NCBI RefSeq assembly: GCF_015354445.1
Contig: NZ_JADKYT010000002.1
Coordinates: 1 to 64,000 of the forward strand
Origin: Methylophilus sp. QUAN
GTDB taxonomy: Bacteria > Pseudomonadota > Gammaproteobacteria > Burkholderiales > Methylophilaceae
Reading direction: 5' to 3'
DNA length: 64,000 nt
Shown here: positions 1 through 8,842 of the stretch, one piece after another
How the letters are laid out: every line of letters begins with the position of its first letter
Position numbering within the stretch: position 1 is the first letter of the stretch
The notes under the pieces: generated by a model
Databases searched by the model: none
Seen by the model: the letters and a program-made list of their open reading frames with translations, nothing else
Told to the model about the DNA's origin: nothing
Program-made: the position numbers and the translations under genes

Positions 1-64
1 GTGAAACGAACTTGCGCCAATGATAGTGTACTCTTCGTATGCGAAAGTAGGTCATCCCCAAGCT
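1..64 (+). rRNA. rrf: 5S ribosomal RNA, 3' part only
   Basis: The first ~64 bases match the 3' half of a proteobacterial 5S rRNA: the conserved GTGAAAC stretch, TGCGCC-ATGATAGTGT, and the terminal ATGCGAAAGTAGGTCATC followed by the closing strand of helix I (CCAAGCTCC). The 5' part lies outside the window, so this is the distal end of an rRNA operon transcribed rightward. A strong terminator follows directly. The exact mature 3' end is uncertain by a few bases. Confidence 0.9.
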
Positions 65-72
65 CCTATTCT

Positions 73-109
73 AAAAAGGCCTCAACACTCGCGTGTTGAG
101 GCCTTTTTT
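73..109 (+). terminator. rho-independent terminator of the rRNA operon
   Basis: GGCCTCAACAC pairs perfectly with GTGTTGAGGCC around a TCGC tetraloop, with an A-run before and a T-run after the stem. It stands about 10 bases after the 5S rRNA end. Confidence 0.93.
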
Positions 110-157
110 ATTGCACGAAAATGGGGTTGGACATTAGAATGTCCTCCTTAAATATAC

Positions 158-186
158 AAAAAAGCCTCTTAACAAGAGGCTTTTTT
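158..186. terminator. bidirectional rho-independent terminator
   Basis: GCCTCTT (164-170) pairs with AAGAGGC (174-180), flanked by an A-run on the left and T-run on the right, so it can work in both directions. It lies just beyond the stop codon of the minus-strand gene at 200-772 and backs up the rRNA terminator on the other strand. Confidence 0.88.
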
Positions 187-199
187 GCTTAGGCAGCCG

Positions 200-772
200 T
201 TAATTGATCGTTTGCCATTGGCCTTGTTCTGCCAGGCAGGCGCGATTGCTGGCTTGCTGACGTTTTCCCTGTTCTATCCATTCAAGCCGGTAAGATTTAC
301 ATTTTTGATTACCTTGCATGAAGTCTGCGGTTGGCGTGAGGTTGTATTCAATACGGCTATCAGGATTTACCCAATGAACCCGTTGCCCTATGCGTCCGAG
401 TTCGAGGGCGTGGCCTATACAGCCCCTGTCATTATTATCAATGGCTTTGCCGATCTGGTTGCCAATGACTGCGCCGATAACAGAACCGAGAATAATTGCA
501 ATCGGCTTATTTGAGCCTTCACCGACGCTGGCGCCCACTGCGCCGCCGATGACGCCACCAGTCACTGTGCCGACGGTTTGCCACTGACATTCTCCGCTGA
601 TGACGCCATAGTCACGCTGCCACTGGTAGCCTGAATAGCCACGATAGTAAGGGTCGTGTTTCTTCCTCCAGCCATGTGCTGGCGCGTGGGCAGGCGGGTC
701 CGCGTAGCTGGTGCCTAATGTTGCGCACAGGGAGAATAAGACGCTGCTAATGATTACCTTGGTATTGTTCAT
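200..772 (-). CDS. glycine-zipper 2TM envelope protein (17 kDa surface antigen-like)
   Basis: A 190-residue exported protein. It has an N-terminal signal peptide (MNNTKVIISSVLFSLC..., cleavage near SYA-DPP), a short His/Pro/Tyr-rich stretch, and a central glycine-zipper region (GGVIGGAVGASVGEG...IGAVIGNQIGKAID) typical of the Rickettsia 17 kDa antigen / glycine-zipper 2TM family. The C-terminal part carries two cysteines. I start at ATG 770-772, which has GGGAG at the right distance upstream; a longer frame reaches to 940 but lacks a signal sequence at its own start. The role is unknown; family members sit in the outer membrane or periplasm. It stands alone, divergent from ispD. Confidence 0.8.
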   Translation of the reverse strand: MNNTKVIISSVLFSLCATLGTSYADPPAHAPAHGWRKKHDPYYRGYSGYQWQRDYGVISGECQWQTVGTVTGGVIGGAVGASVGEGSNKPIAIILGSVIGAVIGNQIGKAIDNNDRGCIGHALELGRIGQRVHWVNPDSRIEYNLTPTADFMQGNQKCKSYRLEWIEQGKRQQASNRACLAEQGQWQTIN

Positions 773-962
773 GATTCGCTCCCGAAGATCTATTGTTATG
801 ATGGGTACCGCTGCTTGATTATAGAATGACTTTTTAACGGGGGTTGCGTTAAGCCTCAAAGAAAGGCAGGTAAGCAGCATGATGATGGCCACTTGTTGCA
901 ATTTCAGCCGCTTGATTCTTAGTGTGCCAAAGAAGTGCATGCCTGCATGATAAAATGACAGG

Positions 963-1670
963 ATGACTCAATACCATGTCCTGATTCCAAGTGCCGGCAG
1001 TGGCTCGCGTATGCAAAGTGTCGCGCCCAAACAATATTTGCCGCTCAATGGGAAACCAATCTTGCGTCACGCTATCGATACCTTTGAGGCAATACCTGCC
1101 ATCAGCCGTATTTTTATTGTGATTGCATCTGAAGATGCTTATTGGTCGGATGACTTGTTGCAAGGCTGTCATAAGACTCTGGTATTGTCTTGCGGTGGCG
1201 ATAGTCGCGCGGCTTCTGTCTATCAAGGTTTGCAGGCGATGGCGTCATATATTGATCGCGAAGATTGGGTGTTAGTCCATGATGCCGCACGTCCTGGTGT
1301 CGATGCGGTGATGGTGCAGCGTTTAATTGATGCGATCGGACCGGCAGAAGTCGGCGGATTGCTTGCCTTGCCTCTGGCAGACACTTTGAAGCGTGCAGAT
1401 GCTGAAAAGCATGTAGCTGAGACTATTCCGCGTGAAGCATTGTGGCAGGCACAGACGCCGCAAATGTTTAAAGCTGGCATGTTGCAGCAGGCACTGGCTA
1501 CACATTTGCACCGGCTGCCGACAGACGAAGCACAGGCGATAGAGTGGGCAGGCCATTCACCCAAGCTGGTGCTGGGTGATTTGAAAAACTTAAAAATTAC
1601 GTATCCGCATGATGTTGCCGTTGTCTCGGCGTTGATGCAGGCTACGCAGAGCGAACAGGATGCAGAATGA
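963..1670 (+). CDS. ispD: 2-C-methyl-D-erythritol 4-phosphate cytidylyltransferase
   Basis: IspD transfers CMP from CTP to methylerythritol 4-phosphate in the non-mevalonate isoprenoid pathway, in the cytoplasm. The 235-residue length is normal. The N-terminal nucleotide-binding signature PSAGSGSRM...[13 protein letters not shown] is intact, as are LVHDAARP and the C-terminal DEAQAIEW and [11 protein letters not shown] segments. The gene overlaps ispF by four bases (ATGA), so the two are co-translated in the usual proteobacterial order. The ribosome-binding site before ATG 963 is weak. Confidence 0.96.
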   Translation: MTQYHVLIPSAGSGSRMQSVAPKQYLPLNGKPILRHAIDTFEAIPAISRIFIVIASEDAYWSDDLLQGCHKTLVLSCGGDSRAASVYQGLQAMASYIDREDWVLVHDAARPGVDAVMVQRLIDAIGPAEVGGLLALPLADTLKRADAEKHVAETIPREALWQAQTPQMFKAGMLQQALATHLHRLPTDEAQAIEWAGHSPKLVLGDLKNLKITYPHDVAVVSALMQATQSEQDAE

Positions 1671-2149
1671 TCCCCTTTAGAATTGGCCATGGCTTTGATG
1701 TACACGCGCTAGTGACTGGCCGCGACTGTATTATTGGTGGTGTTAATATCCCGCACAGCCACGGCCTGGACGGACATTCTGATGCCGATGTCTTGTTGCA
1801 TGCGATTTGCGATGCCTTGCTCGGCTCTGCGGCCTTGGGCGATATAGGCAAACATTTTCCACCAACCGATATGCGCTTTAAAGGCATAGATTCACGTGAG
1901 TTGTTGCGGCACGTGGTGGCCTTGCTCAACGATAAGGGGTATCTGGTTGGTAATGTGGACGCGACGGTGATTTGCGAAGCGCCACGCTTGGGTAAGCATA
2001 CGGCGCAGATGTGCGCCAATATTGCGGCTGATTGCCAGGTCGCCCTGGATCAGGTGAACGTGAAAGCAACCACCACAGAAAAACTCGGCTTTACTGGCCG
2101 TAGTGAAGGCATCGCTGCCGAAGCCGTTTGTACCATTTATTCCAAGTAG
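1667..2149 (+). CDS. ispF: 2-C-methyl-D-erythritol 2,4-cyclodiphosphate synthase
   Basis: IspF cyclises CDP-methylerythritol 2-phosphate with release of CMP, the second step after IspD in the same isoprenoid pathway. The protein has 160 residues, normal for the family. Zinc ligands are visible in RIGHGFDVH (D11, H13) and in [24 protein letters not shown] and the C-terminal [20 protein letters not shown] are also conserved. It overlaps the ispD stop codon (ATGA). Confidence 0.97.
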   Translation: MIPFRIGHGFDVHALVTGRDCIIGGVNIPHSHGLDGHSDADVLLHAICDALLGSAALGDIGKHFPPTDMRFKGIDSRELLRHVVALLNDKGYLVGNVDATVICEAPRLGKHTAQMCANIAADCQVALDQVNVKATTTEKLGFTGRSEGIAAEAVCTIYSK

Positions 2150-2154
2150 TTTAC

Positions 2155-3984
2155 ATGCGATTGTTTAACCGTTTTGAAACGCTGATTTCTCCTTTTCCGC
2201 GAGAGATTATTTCTCAGCTGCCAACCAAGTTCTGGCCATTTATGTGGGCATGCTCGTATGGCATGCGCCGCTATATCTTGGCGATGACGATACTGACTGC
2301 CTGTATTGGTTCGTTTGAGGCGTTACTGTTCGCGTTGATGGGCAAAGTGGTCGATAAATTGACTGCCATTGCGCCTAGCCAGTTATGGACCACTCATCAT
2401 GACACCTTGTGGCTGGTCGCCTCGATTTTAATGGGTAGTACGCTGGTTATTGTGTTGCAAACATTGATCAAGCACCAGACGCTGGCGGGTAATTTCCCCA
2501 TGCGTTTACGCTGGCAGTTTCATCAGCATATGCTTAACCAGAGCATGGGTTTTTACCAGGATGAGTTCGCCGGTCGCGTCTCTGCCAAAGTCATGCAAAC
2601 GGCGCTCGCCGTGCGTGAGGTCTGGTTTATTTTGGCCGATATCATGGTGTATGTGCTGCTGTATTTCACCACGATTGTGACGGTGGTCGGCAGCTTTCAC
2701 CCATGGATGGTGCTACCGTTCCTTGGCTGGCTGTCACTCTATGCATGCGCCCTGGTGTATTTTATTCCGCGTCTGGCCAAGGTCTCCCAGCGCCAGGCCG
2801 ATGCACGTGCCATGATGACGGGCCGTATTACCGATGCGTATACCAATATTTCTACCGTGAAATTATTTTCGCATGCCGGGCGCGAGGCGGGTTATGCGCA
2901 ATCGGCCATGCAAGAGTTCCTGGATACCGTACATGGGCAAATGCGCATGGTCAGCGGTGTCGAGAGCATCAATCATTTCTTGAATATGTGTTTGATTATT
3001 GCCAGCGGCAGCATGGTGTTGTGGCTGTGGTCACAAAGCCTGGTGGCCGCCGGGGCAGTGGCGGCGGTGATGGCCATGGGTTTGCGCCTGAACGGGATTT
3101 CACACTGGGTGATGTGGGAGCTGACTTCGCTGTATGAGCAAATCGGTACCGTACAGGATGGCATGAATACCTTGTCGGTAGAAAACCAAGTGGTGGATGT
3201 GCCTGATGCGGTCGCTCTGCATGTGCCCAAAGGCGAAGTGGTGTTCCAGCAGGTCGATTTTGCTTATGACAAACAACCTCCCTTGCTACACGGTTTTGAC
3301 TTGCACATTCAGCCGGGCGAGCGCGTCGGCCTGGTCGGGCGTTCTGGCGCCGGTAAGTCGTCACTGGTGAATTTGCTGATGCGTTTTTACGATATCCAGG
3401 CCGGGCATATCCGTATTGATGGGCAGGCGATTGATACTGTAAAACAGGACTCTTTGCGCCAGCATATTGGCATGGTGACCCAGGATACGTCCTTGCTGCA
3501 TCGTTCGGTGCGGGAAAATATTCTATATGGGCGCCCGGATGCCAGCGATGAAGAAATGATCACGGCAGCCAAGCGTGCCGAAGCCCATGACTTTATTCTC
3601 ACTCTGCGCGATGCCAAAGGCCGCACCGGCTATGATGCGCATGTGGGTGAGCGAGGCGTTAAACTGTCTGGCGGCCAACGCCAGCGCATTGCCATTGCCC
3701 GCGTTATGCTCAAAAATGCACCGATACTGGTGCTGGACGAAGCGACCAGTGCACTGGACTCCGAGGTTGAGTTAGCCATTCAGCATCACCTTGCCCAACT
3801 GATGGAAGGCAAAACGGTGATCGCCATTGCGCACCGCTTGTCGACCATTGCTGCCATGGACAGGCTGATTGTGCTGGATCACGGACGCATCGTCGAAACG
3901 GGCACGCATCATCAATTGCTCGCACAAGAGGGTATCTACGCCAAGTTGTGGGCACACCAGAGTGGTGGGTTTTTAGGCGAGTAG
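2155..3984 (+). CDS. ABC transporter, fused permease and ATPase (exporter type)
   Basis: A 609-residue half-transporter with about six membrane segments in residues 30-320 followed by a nucleotide-binding domain. Walker A (GRSGAGKSS, about residue 394), signature LSGGQRQR (about 504), Walker B (ILVLDEATSALD, about 523) and the switch HRLSTI are all intact. This is the MsbA/ATM1-like exporter class, which works as a homodimer; the substrate cannot be told from sequence. I prefer ATG 2155, six bases after ispF; an upstream start at 2128 would overlap ispF. Probably transcribed with ispDF, with a terminator at 4034. Confidence 0.88.
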   Translation: MRLFNRFETLISPFPREIISQLPTKFWPFMWACSYGMRRYILAMTILTACIGSFEALLFALMGKVVDKLTAIAPSQLWTTHHDTLWLVASILMGSTLVIVLQTLIKHQTLAGNFPMRLRWQFHQHMLNQSMGFYQDEFAGRVSAKVMQTALAVREVWFILADIMVYVLLYFTTIVTVVGSFHPWMVLPFLGWLSLYACALVYFIPRLAKVSQRQADARAMMTGRITDAYTNISTVKLFSHAGREAGYAQSAMQEFLDTVHGQMRMVSGVESINHFLNMCLIIASGSMVLWLWSQSLVAAGAVAAVMAMGLRLNGISHWVMWELTSLYEQIGTVQDGMNTLSVENQVVDVPDAVALHVPKGEVVFQQVDFAYDKQPPLLHGFDLHIQPGERVGLVGRSGAGKSSLVNLLMRFYDIQAGHIRIDGQAIDTVKQDSLRQHIGMVTQDTSLLHRSVRENILYGRPDASDEEMITAAKRAEAHDFILTLRDAKGRTGYDAHVGERGVKLSGGQRQRIAIARVMLKNAPILVLDEATSALDSEVELAIQHHLAQLMEGKTVIAIAHRLSTIAAMDRLIVLDHGRIVETGTHHQLLAQEGIYAKLWAHQSGGFLGE

Positions 3985-4033
3985 CCTGCAAAAGCACGCC
4001 TGCTGGCTGGGCTTGCTTTCAGCGATCGCAGAC

Positions 4034-4066
4034 AAAAGCAGTGCGCTTAGGCCGCTGCTTTTTTTA
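4034..4066 (+). terminator. rho-independent terminator after the ABC exporter
   Basis: AAAAGCAG pairs with CTGCTTTT around a 13-base interior that can pair further, followed by a T-run. It separates the ispDF/ABC unit from the secretion operon. Confidence 0.8.
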
Positions 4067-4106
4067 TTGTGCCCGCCATTGTCACGGGCTTTAATCAAAC
4101 CTTACA

Positions 4107-4127
4107 AATATGACAGTCTGTCATATT
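4107..4127. promoter_or_regulatory. perfect 21-bp inverted repeat before the type II secretion operon
   Basis: AATATGACA (4107-4115) and TGTCATATT (4119-4127) are perfect inverted repeats around GTC, 65 bases before the gspG start. The size and position fit an operator for a dimeric regulator. There is no T-run, so it is not a terminator. The regulator is not identified. Confidence 0.5.
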
Positions 4128-4191
4128 GCCGCCACTTTTCTGCAATCTAATCTGCTTAGTATTGTCATCAAATTTTCATGGAGTGTTTGCG

Positions 4192-4614
4192 ATGCCTTGT
4201 CGTTCTGCCCGGAACAGTCGCGGTTTTACCTTACTGGAGTTATTGGTCGTCATGGTCATTATTGGCCTGCTGGCGGGCTATGTCGGGCCCAAGTATTTTC
4301 AGCAGATCGGTAAATCTGAAGTCAAAACCGCCAAGGCACAAATTGCAGCATTGGAGCAGGCACTGGATCAGTTCCGGCTCGATGTTGGGCATTACCCAAG
4401 TACAGAACAAGGCTTGCAGGGCTTGATGACTAACGCCGATAACAATACACACTGGAGCGGCCCCTACCTGAAAAAAGAAGTCCCCAATGACCCGTGGGGT
4501 AAACCTTACCAGTACCGTGCACCAGGCCAACATGGCGAGTATGATTTGTTCAGTCTGGGTAAGGATGGCCAGGTTGGCGGCAGCGACGAAGCACAGGATA
4601 TTACCAACTGGTAA
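4192..4614 (+). CDS. gspG: type II secretion major pseudopilin GspG
   Basis: A 140-residue prepilin-like protein that forms the periplasmic pseudopilus. It has the type III signal RG-FTLLELLVVMVIIGLLAG: prepilin peptidase would cut after G11, leaving F1 and E5 as required for assembly. The C-terminal half has the GspG hallmarks LDVGHYPSTEQGLQGL, NDPWGKPYQYR and DLFSLGKDGQVGG, which hold the calcium site. I chose ATG 4192 because GGAG stands eight bases upstream; a longer frame to 4126 would bury the signal. First gene of a tightly packed operon that runs to 13475. Confidence 0.95.
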   Translation: MPCRSARNSRGFTLLELLVVMVIIGLLAGYVGPKYFQQIGKSEVKTAKAQIAALEQALDQFRLDVGHYPSTEQGLQGLMTNADNNTHWSGPYLKKEVPNDPWGKPYQYRAPGQHGEYDLFSLGKDGQVGGSDEAQDITNW

Positions 4615-4620
4615 ATTGCC

Positions 4621-5793
4621 ATGCATTATCAGGCAAAAGTTCTCAATGGTTCTACGCTGGCAATAGTGGAACTGCAGGCCGACGATGAACAGGATGCGTA
4701 CGCGCAATTGAAATCCAAAGGCCTAATGCCAGTATCGCTGCATGCGCAAAAAACGGCCAAGGTCTCCAGGCGCGAAGCGTTTCCGCTGGCCTTGTTCAGC
4801 CAAGAGTTGCTGGCGTTATTGCATTCAGGCTTGAACCTGGTAGAGGCCGTTGATGCCCTAGCGTTGCGCCAGGATCATACGCGTACGGTGTTGCAGGGGA
4901 TCTTGCAGTCGCTGCAGCAAGGCAAATCATTCTCAGCTGCCCTTGAACGCCAGCCAACGGTGTTTCCGCCGCTCTATATCGCTACCGTCAAGGCCGCTGA
5001 ACGCACCGGTGATTTGGGCAATGCCTTGACGCGCTACATTGCCTACGACAACCAGGTCTCATTGCTCAAAAAGAAAATCATCAGTGCGTCTATTTATCCA
5101 ATGTTATTGATTGTGGTAGGCGGGTTGGTGATTGCCTTTTTAATGGGCTTCGTCGTACCCAAGTTCAGTAGTGTGTATGAAGGCACCGGCGCGGATTTGC
5201 CCTGGATGTCCAAAGTGATGTTGCAATGGGGCACGCTGATTTCGCAACATGGCGAGACCATGCTGGTGATATTGGCAGCGATGGTGGTTGGCCTGGTGTT
5301 GCTTTTCAAAACGCCGGCAACGCGACAGTCTATGCTCAAAGCCATTTGGCGCATTCCGGCCATTGGTGAAAAACTCCATCTCTACCAGCTCGCCCGCTTT
5401 TACCGCACCTTAGGCATGTTGCTGGCAGGGGGTACACCGATTATGACCGCGCTCGATTCTTTGGGCGGCTTGCTGGACAGTAGCATGGCGCGCAGCCTGC
5501 AACAGGCGCAAACCATGATTAGCCAGGGGCAGCCGCTCTCCCATGCGTTTCAGACGGTCGGAATGACCACGCCGATTGGCGAGCGTATGCTGCTGGTCGG
5601 CGAGCGTGGTGGCAATGTGGCGCAGATGATGGACAGCATTGCCGGTTTTTATGATGAAGAACTGGCGCGCTGGATAGACTGGTTTACCAAATTGTTTGAG
5701 CCTTTGCTCATGCTGTTTATCGGCCTGGTCATCGGCGTCGTTGTGTTGTTACTGTATATGCCTATTTTCGAACTGGCGGGGCAAATCCAATGA
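4621..5793 (+). CDS. gspF: type II secretion inner-membrane platform protein GspF
   Basis: A 390-residue polytopic membrane protein with two tandem T2SSF domains (about residues 50-175 and 250-380) and three membrane segments near 150-175, 200-225 and 355-385. It anchors the GspE ATPase to the membrane. The first domain contains FSQELLALLHSGLNLVEAVDAL; the second contains RFYRTLGMLLAGGTPIMTALD. It starts six bases after gspG and overlaps gspE by four bases. Confidence 0.95.
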   Translation: MHYQAKVLNGSTLAIVELQADDEQDAYAQLKSKGLMPVSLHAQKTAKVSRREAFPLALFSQELLALLHSGLNLVEAVDALALRQDHTRTVLQGILQSLQQGKSFSAALERQPTVFPPLYIATVKAAERTGDLGNALTRYIAYDNQVSLLKKKIISASIYPMLLIVVGGLVIAFLMGFVVPKFSSVYEGTGADLPWMSKVMLQWGTLISQHGETMLVILAAMVVGLVLLFKTPATRQSMLKAIWRIPAIGEKLHLYQLARFYRTLGMLLAGGTPIMTALDSLGGLLDSSMARSLQQAQTMISQGQPLSHAFQTVGMTTPIGERMLLVGERGGNVAQMMDSIAGFYDEELARWIDWFTKLFEPLLMLFIGLVIGVVVLLLYMPIFELAGQIQ

Positions 5794-7475
5794 ACCAGCC
5801 TTTGCCCATGCTTTCGGCCGACTCGTTATCCCTTGCGCAAACACAGGCTTTGCAACAACAACGCCGCGTGATTGAAGTGCTGGAAGACATCGTCCCGGCT
5901 GACAGCGAAATGATGGTGAGCCAACTGGCGCAGTTGTTGCATTATCCGGTGGCGACCATGCGTGACATGCGCGAATGGCAAGTGGCCTTTGACGTGGTGA
6001 GCTATAACGAGGCACAGCAGAAAGAATGCCTGGCGTTTTATGATGCGGCACAAACCCTCATTCTGGTGTTTGCTGACCCGTTTAACCGCCAGTTGCCACT
6101 GTGGGCACAGCATGCGGTGCAAGTGCCGTTTGAGTGGCGCCTGGCGCATCGGTTGGAGATTAGTGCCTATCTGGCAGGCGAAGAAGAAACCATGCGCGCC
6201 ATGGATGGCGTCGGGCTCTCGACGGAGCATGCCGCAGCCGAAGGCGACGAAGAAGTCGTCATGCAGTTATCGTTGAAGTCTATTCACGAAGATGCCAACC
6301 CCATCGTCAAACTGATTAACTCCACTTTGTATGACGCGCTGAAAACCGGTGCCAGTGACATCCACCTGGAAACGCATCCTGGCGGCCTGGCGGTGAAATA
6401 CCGCATTGATGGCGTGATGGCCAGTATTGCCAACAGTCCTGGCCTGGACAGCGCAGAGCAGGCGATTTCACGTATCAAGGTGATGGCGCAACTGGATATT
6501 GCCGAGCGTCGCATTCCGCAAGATGGCCGCTTTAAAGTGCACGCCATGGGCAGGTTGATTGATTTCCGCGTTTCTATCATGCCGAGTGCTTTTGGTGAGG
6601 ATGCCGTGTTGCGTGTGCTGGACCGCAAAGCCCTGACCGAGCAGGCGCAAGGGCTTAGCTTGAAAGCGCTGGGTTTTGATGCTGATGTGATTGCCAGGTT
6701 TAGAAAATTGGCCAGCGAGCCTTATGGCATGGTGCTGGTGACGGGGCCGACGGGTAGTGGTAAAACCACCTCTTTATATGCGGCGATTTCAGAGGTGAAC
6801 ACTGGTTTTGACAAAATTATCACCATTGAAGACCCGGTCGAATATCAATTACCCGGCGTGCTGCAAATCCCGGTGAATGAGAAAAAAGGCCTGACTTTTG
6901 CGCGCGGCCTGCGCTCGATTTTGCGCCATGACCCGGACAAAATCATGGTGGGGGAAATCCGTGATGCCGAAACTGCGCAAATCGCCATGCAGGCGGCGCT
7001 CACCGGCCACCTGGTGTTTTCCACTGTGCACGCCAACAGCGTGCTCGATGTGATCGGCCGCTTTATGCATATGGGTGTCGATCCTTACCATTTTGTGTCG
7101 GCGGTTAATGGCATCGTTGCCCAGCGGCTGGTGCGCGCCTTGTGTCCGCATTGTGCCGAACCATTTGTGCCGGATGAGGACATGTTACGCACTTCTGGCC
7201 TGACTGCAGCGCAGGCTGCTGGCATGCAGTTCAAACACGCGCAAGGCTGCGGCCATTGCCGCGGCACTGGTTACAAAGGGCGCAAGGCCGTGGCAGAAAT
7301 GCTGGTACTCAATGATGAGCTGCGCGAGATGATTATCGCCAGGCAGCCAATCCGTCAATTAAAAGAAGCGGCGGCCAGAAATGGCATGCGCACGATTCGC
7401 GAGGCTGCCGTCAGTGCGGCCGCAGAGGGCATGACCAGCTTACAGGAGATCAACCGTGTCACGTTTATTGCCTGA
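5790..7475 (+). CDS. gspE: type II secretion ATPase GspE
   Basis: A 561-residue traffic ATPase that powers pseudopilus assembly from the cytoplasm. The N-terminal domain (1-150) is followed by the RecA-like core: Walker A GPTGSGKTTS near residue 318, the Asp box TIEDPVEY, Walker B MVGEIRDAETA and the His box TVHAN. The zinc-binding tetracysteine motif of GspE/PilB proteins is present as CPHC (about 451) and CGHC (about 486) followed by GTGYKGR. It overlaps both neighbours. Confidence 0.95.
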   Translation: MNQPLPMLSADSLSLAQTQALQQQRRVIEVLEDIVPADSEMMVSQLAQLLHYPVATMRDMREWQVAFDVVSYNEAQQKECLAFYDAAQTLILVFADPFNRQLPLWAQHAVQVPFEWRLAHRLEISAYLAGEEETMRAMDGVGLSTEHAAAEGDEEVVMQLSLKSIHEDANPIVKLINSTLYDALKTGASDIHLETHPGGLAVKYRIDGVMASIANSPGLDSAEQAISRIKVMAQLDIAERRIPQDGRFKVHAMGRLIDFRVSIMPSAFGEDAVLRVLDRKALTEQAQGLSLKALGFDADVIARFRKLASEPYGMVLVTGPTGSGKTTSLYAAISEVNTGFDKIITIEDPVEYQLPGVLQIPVNEKKGLTFARGLRSILRHDPDKIMVGEIRDAETAQIAMQAALTGHLVFSTVHANSVLDVIGRFMHMGVDPYHFVSAVNGIVAQRLVRALCPHCAEPFVPDEDMLRTSGLTAAQAAGMQFKHAQGCGHCRGTGYKGRKAVAEMLVLNDELREMIIARQPIRQLKEAAARNGMRTIREAAVSAAAEGMTSLQEINRVTFIA

Positions 7476-8283
7476 GTGGTCCTGGTGTGGCCTGACCAAA
7501 GTGCTGGTGACTGCAGACCAGTTACTGGCGGAGCACAGGCCTGCGGGCTTGCGCACGCGTAGCCTGACCGCGCAAAGCAGCTGGAACGGCACCGATTTAC
7601 AAGCGGCGCTGCCAGCGTTGTTGTCACAACTCCCCGCCAGTCGTTGGCAGCGGATAGAAGTGTATATTGCCGACAAGCATGTGCACCTGTTGCGCTTGCC
7701 TGCCATGACGCAAAGCTTGCAGTCGCTGGATGTGTCTGGGCAGGAGCAGCAGGCCTATGCGCGCGCGATCTTGATGCAAACTTATGGTGAAGCGGCACGA
7801 GCCTGGCCTTTCCGTTTGCAGGATATCCAACCGCCGCAAGACAGCTTGCTGGTGGCGATTTCTGCCTTGGCATCCCTGGATATAAATGCATTATTGGCCA
7901 GCCATGCCATGCAGTGGACTGTGCAGCCTTATGCCAGCGCCTTGTGGGCGAATACGCGTTTGCCAGCAAGTGGGACTGTGCTGACGGCTGAGCCACAGAT
8001 GCTGCGATTATTGCAACTGGATCACGGTCGCATGACCCATGTCGCCAGCCTGGCGGCAGACATGGCTGACGTGGCGACTATCGCTGCCTGGCTCATGCGC
8101 GAACGTACCTTGCTTGGTGTGCAGGCTTCCTCGTGCTACTGGTTGCTGGAGCCTGGTTGTCAGGTGATGGAAAAGACTGGACGCCGCCTAAAACAGGCAT
8201 TATCCGGCCAGGTGTCATGGCAAGTCTTGCCATCCAGCCGTGCGGTTGCCCCATTGCGGCAGGAGCTTGCGCATGTGGCCTAA
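7456..8283 (+). CDS. PilM/GspL-like actin-fold assembly protein
   Basis: A 275-residue soluble protein with no signal peptide or membrane segment. Position between gspE and a PilN-like gene, and segments such as WNGTDLQAALPALLSQLP and RIEVYIADKHVHLLRLP, suggest the cytoplasmic actin-like half of GspL, or a PilM-like protein, which links the ATPase to the inner-membrane ring. Sequence conservation is weak, so the call rests mainly on gene order. The GTG start at 7456 lies inside the 3' end of gspE and has AGGAG upstream; it overlaps the next gene by 11 bases. Confidence 0.6.
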   Translation: MSRLLPEWSWCGLTKVLVTADQLLAEHRPAGLRTRSLTAQSSWNGTDLQAALPALLSQLPASRWQRIEVYIADKHVHLLRLPAMTQSLQSLDVSGQEQQAYARAILMQTYGEAARAWPFRLQDIQPPQDSLLVAISALASLDINALLASHAMQWTVQPYASALWANTRLPASGTVLTAEPQMLRLLQLDHGRMTHVASLAADMADVATIAAWLMRERTLLGVQASSCYWLLEPGCQVMEKTGRRLKQALSGQVSWQVLPSSRAVAPLRQELAHVA

Positions 8284-8842
8284 CCCGAATTACCAACTGG
8301 AATTTTCGCGGCCAGTATTTGCCTGGCAGGCGTTGCGCTGGCCAGGCGGCTTGCTGGTGGCGGTATTAAGCGTGCTGGTCGCTGGCAAGTACGCGGCATT
8401 CACTGAGACGGAGGCGCAATTGCAGCTGCTGGCGCAACGTCAGCAGCAATTGTCGCAACAACAAGCAAGTGCAACCACCGCAGTACATCAGTCTGTTAGC
8501 AAAGTGGTCGCCAGGCAAGCCGTCGCAGTCCTCAGTCAGCCGCAACAAAAGGCCGCCGAAAAAATGGTGCAACAGCTCAATGTGCGCTGGTTCGATTTGC
8601 TACAGGCGCTGGAGTCGCAACAAGTGCCGGAGATTGCTTTATTGCAATTGTTGCCAGATGCCAACCGCGGCCAGTTTGTGTTGTCAGGCGAGGCTAAGAG
8701 TTATCAGGATTTATTGAAGTATGTGAGTCAGTTGCAGGCGGTGCCGGTGCTGAGCCAGGTACATCTGCAAAAGCATCAGGTCAACGAGAGCCATCCGCAG
8801 CGCCCGGTCAGTTTTGAGATTCAGGGGGGCTGGCAGCCATGA
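8273..8842 (+). CDS. PilN-like inner-membrane assembly protein
   Basis: A 189-residue bitopic protein: short cytoplasmic tail (MWPNPNYQLEFSRPVFAWQ), one membrane helix (LLVAVLSVLVAGKYAAF), a Gln-rich coiled coil and a periplasmic ferredoxin-like fold with a PilN-type segment (QLLPDANRGQFVLSGEAKSYQDLLKYVSQL). Together with the preceding gene it would replace a full-length GspL. ATG 8273 overlaps the previous stop; the longer frame from 8240 adds no conserved sequence. Confidence 0.68.
   Translation: MWPNPNYQLEFSRPVFAWQALRWPGGLLVAVLSVLVAGKYAAFTETEAQLQLLAQRQQQLSQQQASATTAVHQSVSKVVARQAVAVLSQPQQKAAEKMVQQLNVRWFDLLQALESQQVPEIALLQLLPDANRGQFVLSGEAKSYQDLLKYVSQLQAVPVLSQVHLQKHQVNESHPQRPVSFEIQGGWQP

Noticed and set aside
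849-1226. Minus-strand open frame overlapping ispD
   Set aside because: It lies opposite the intact ispD start and shows no recognisable protein.
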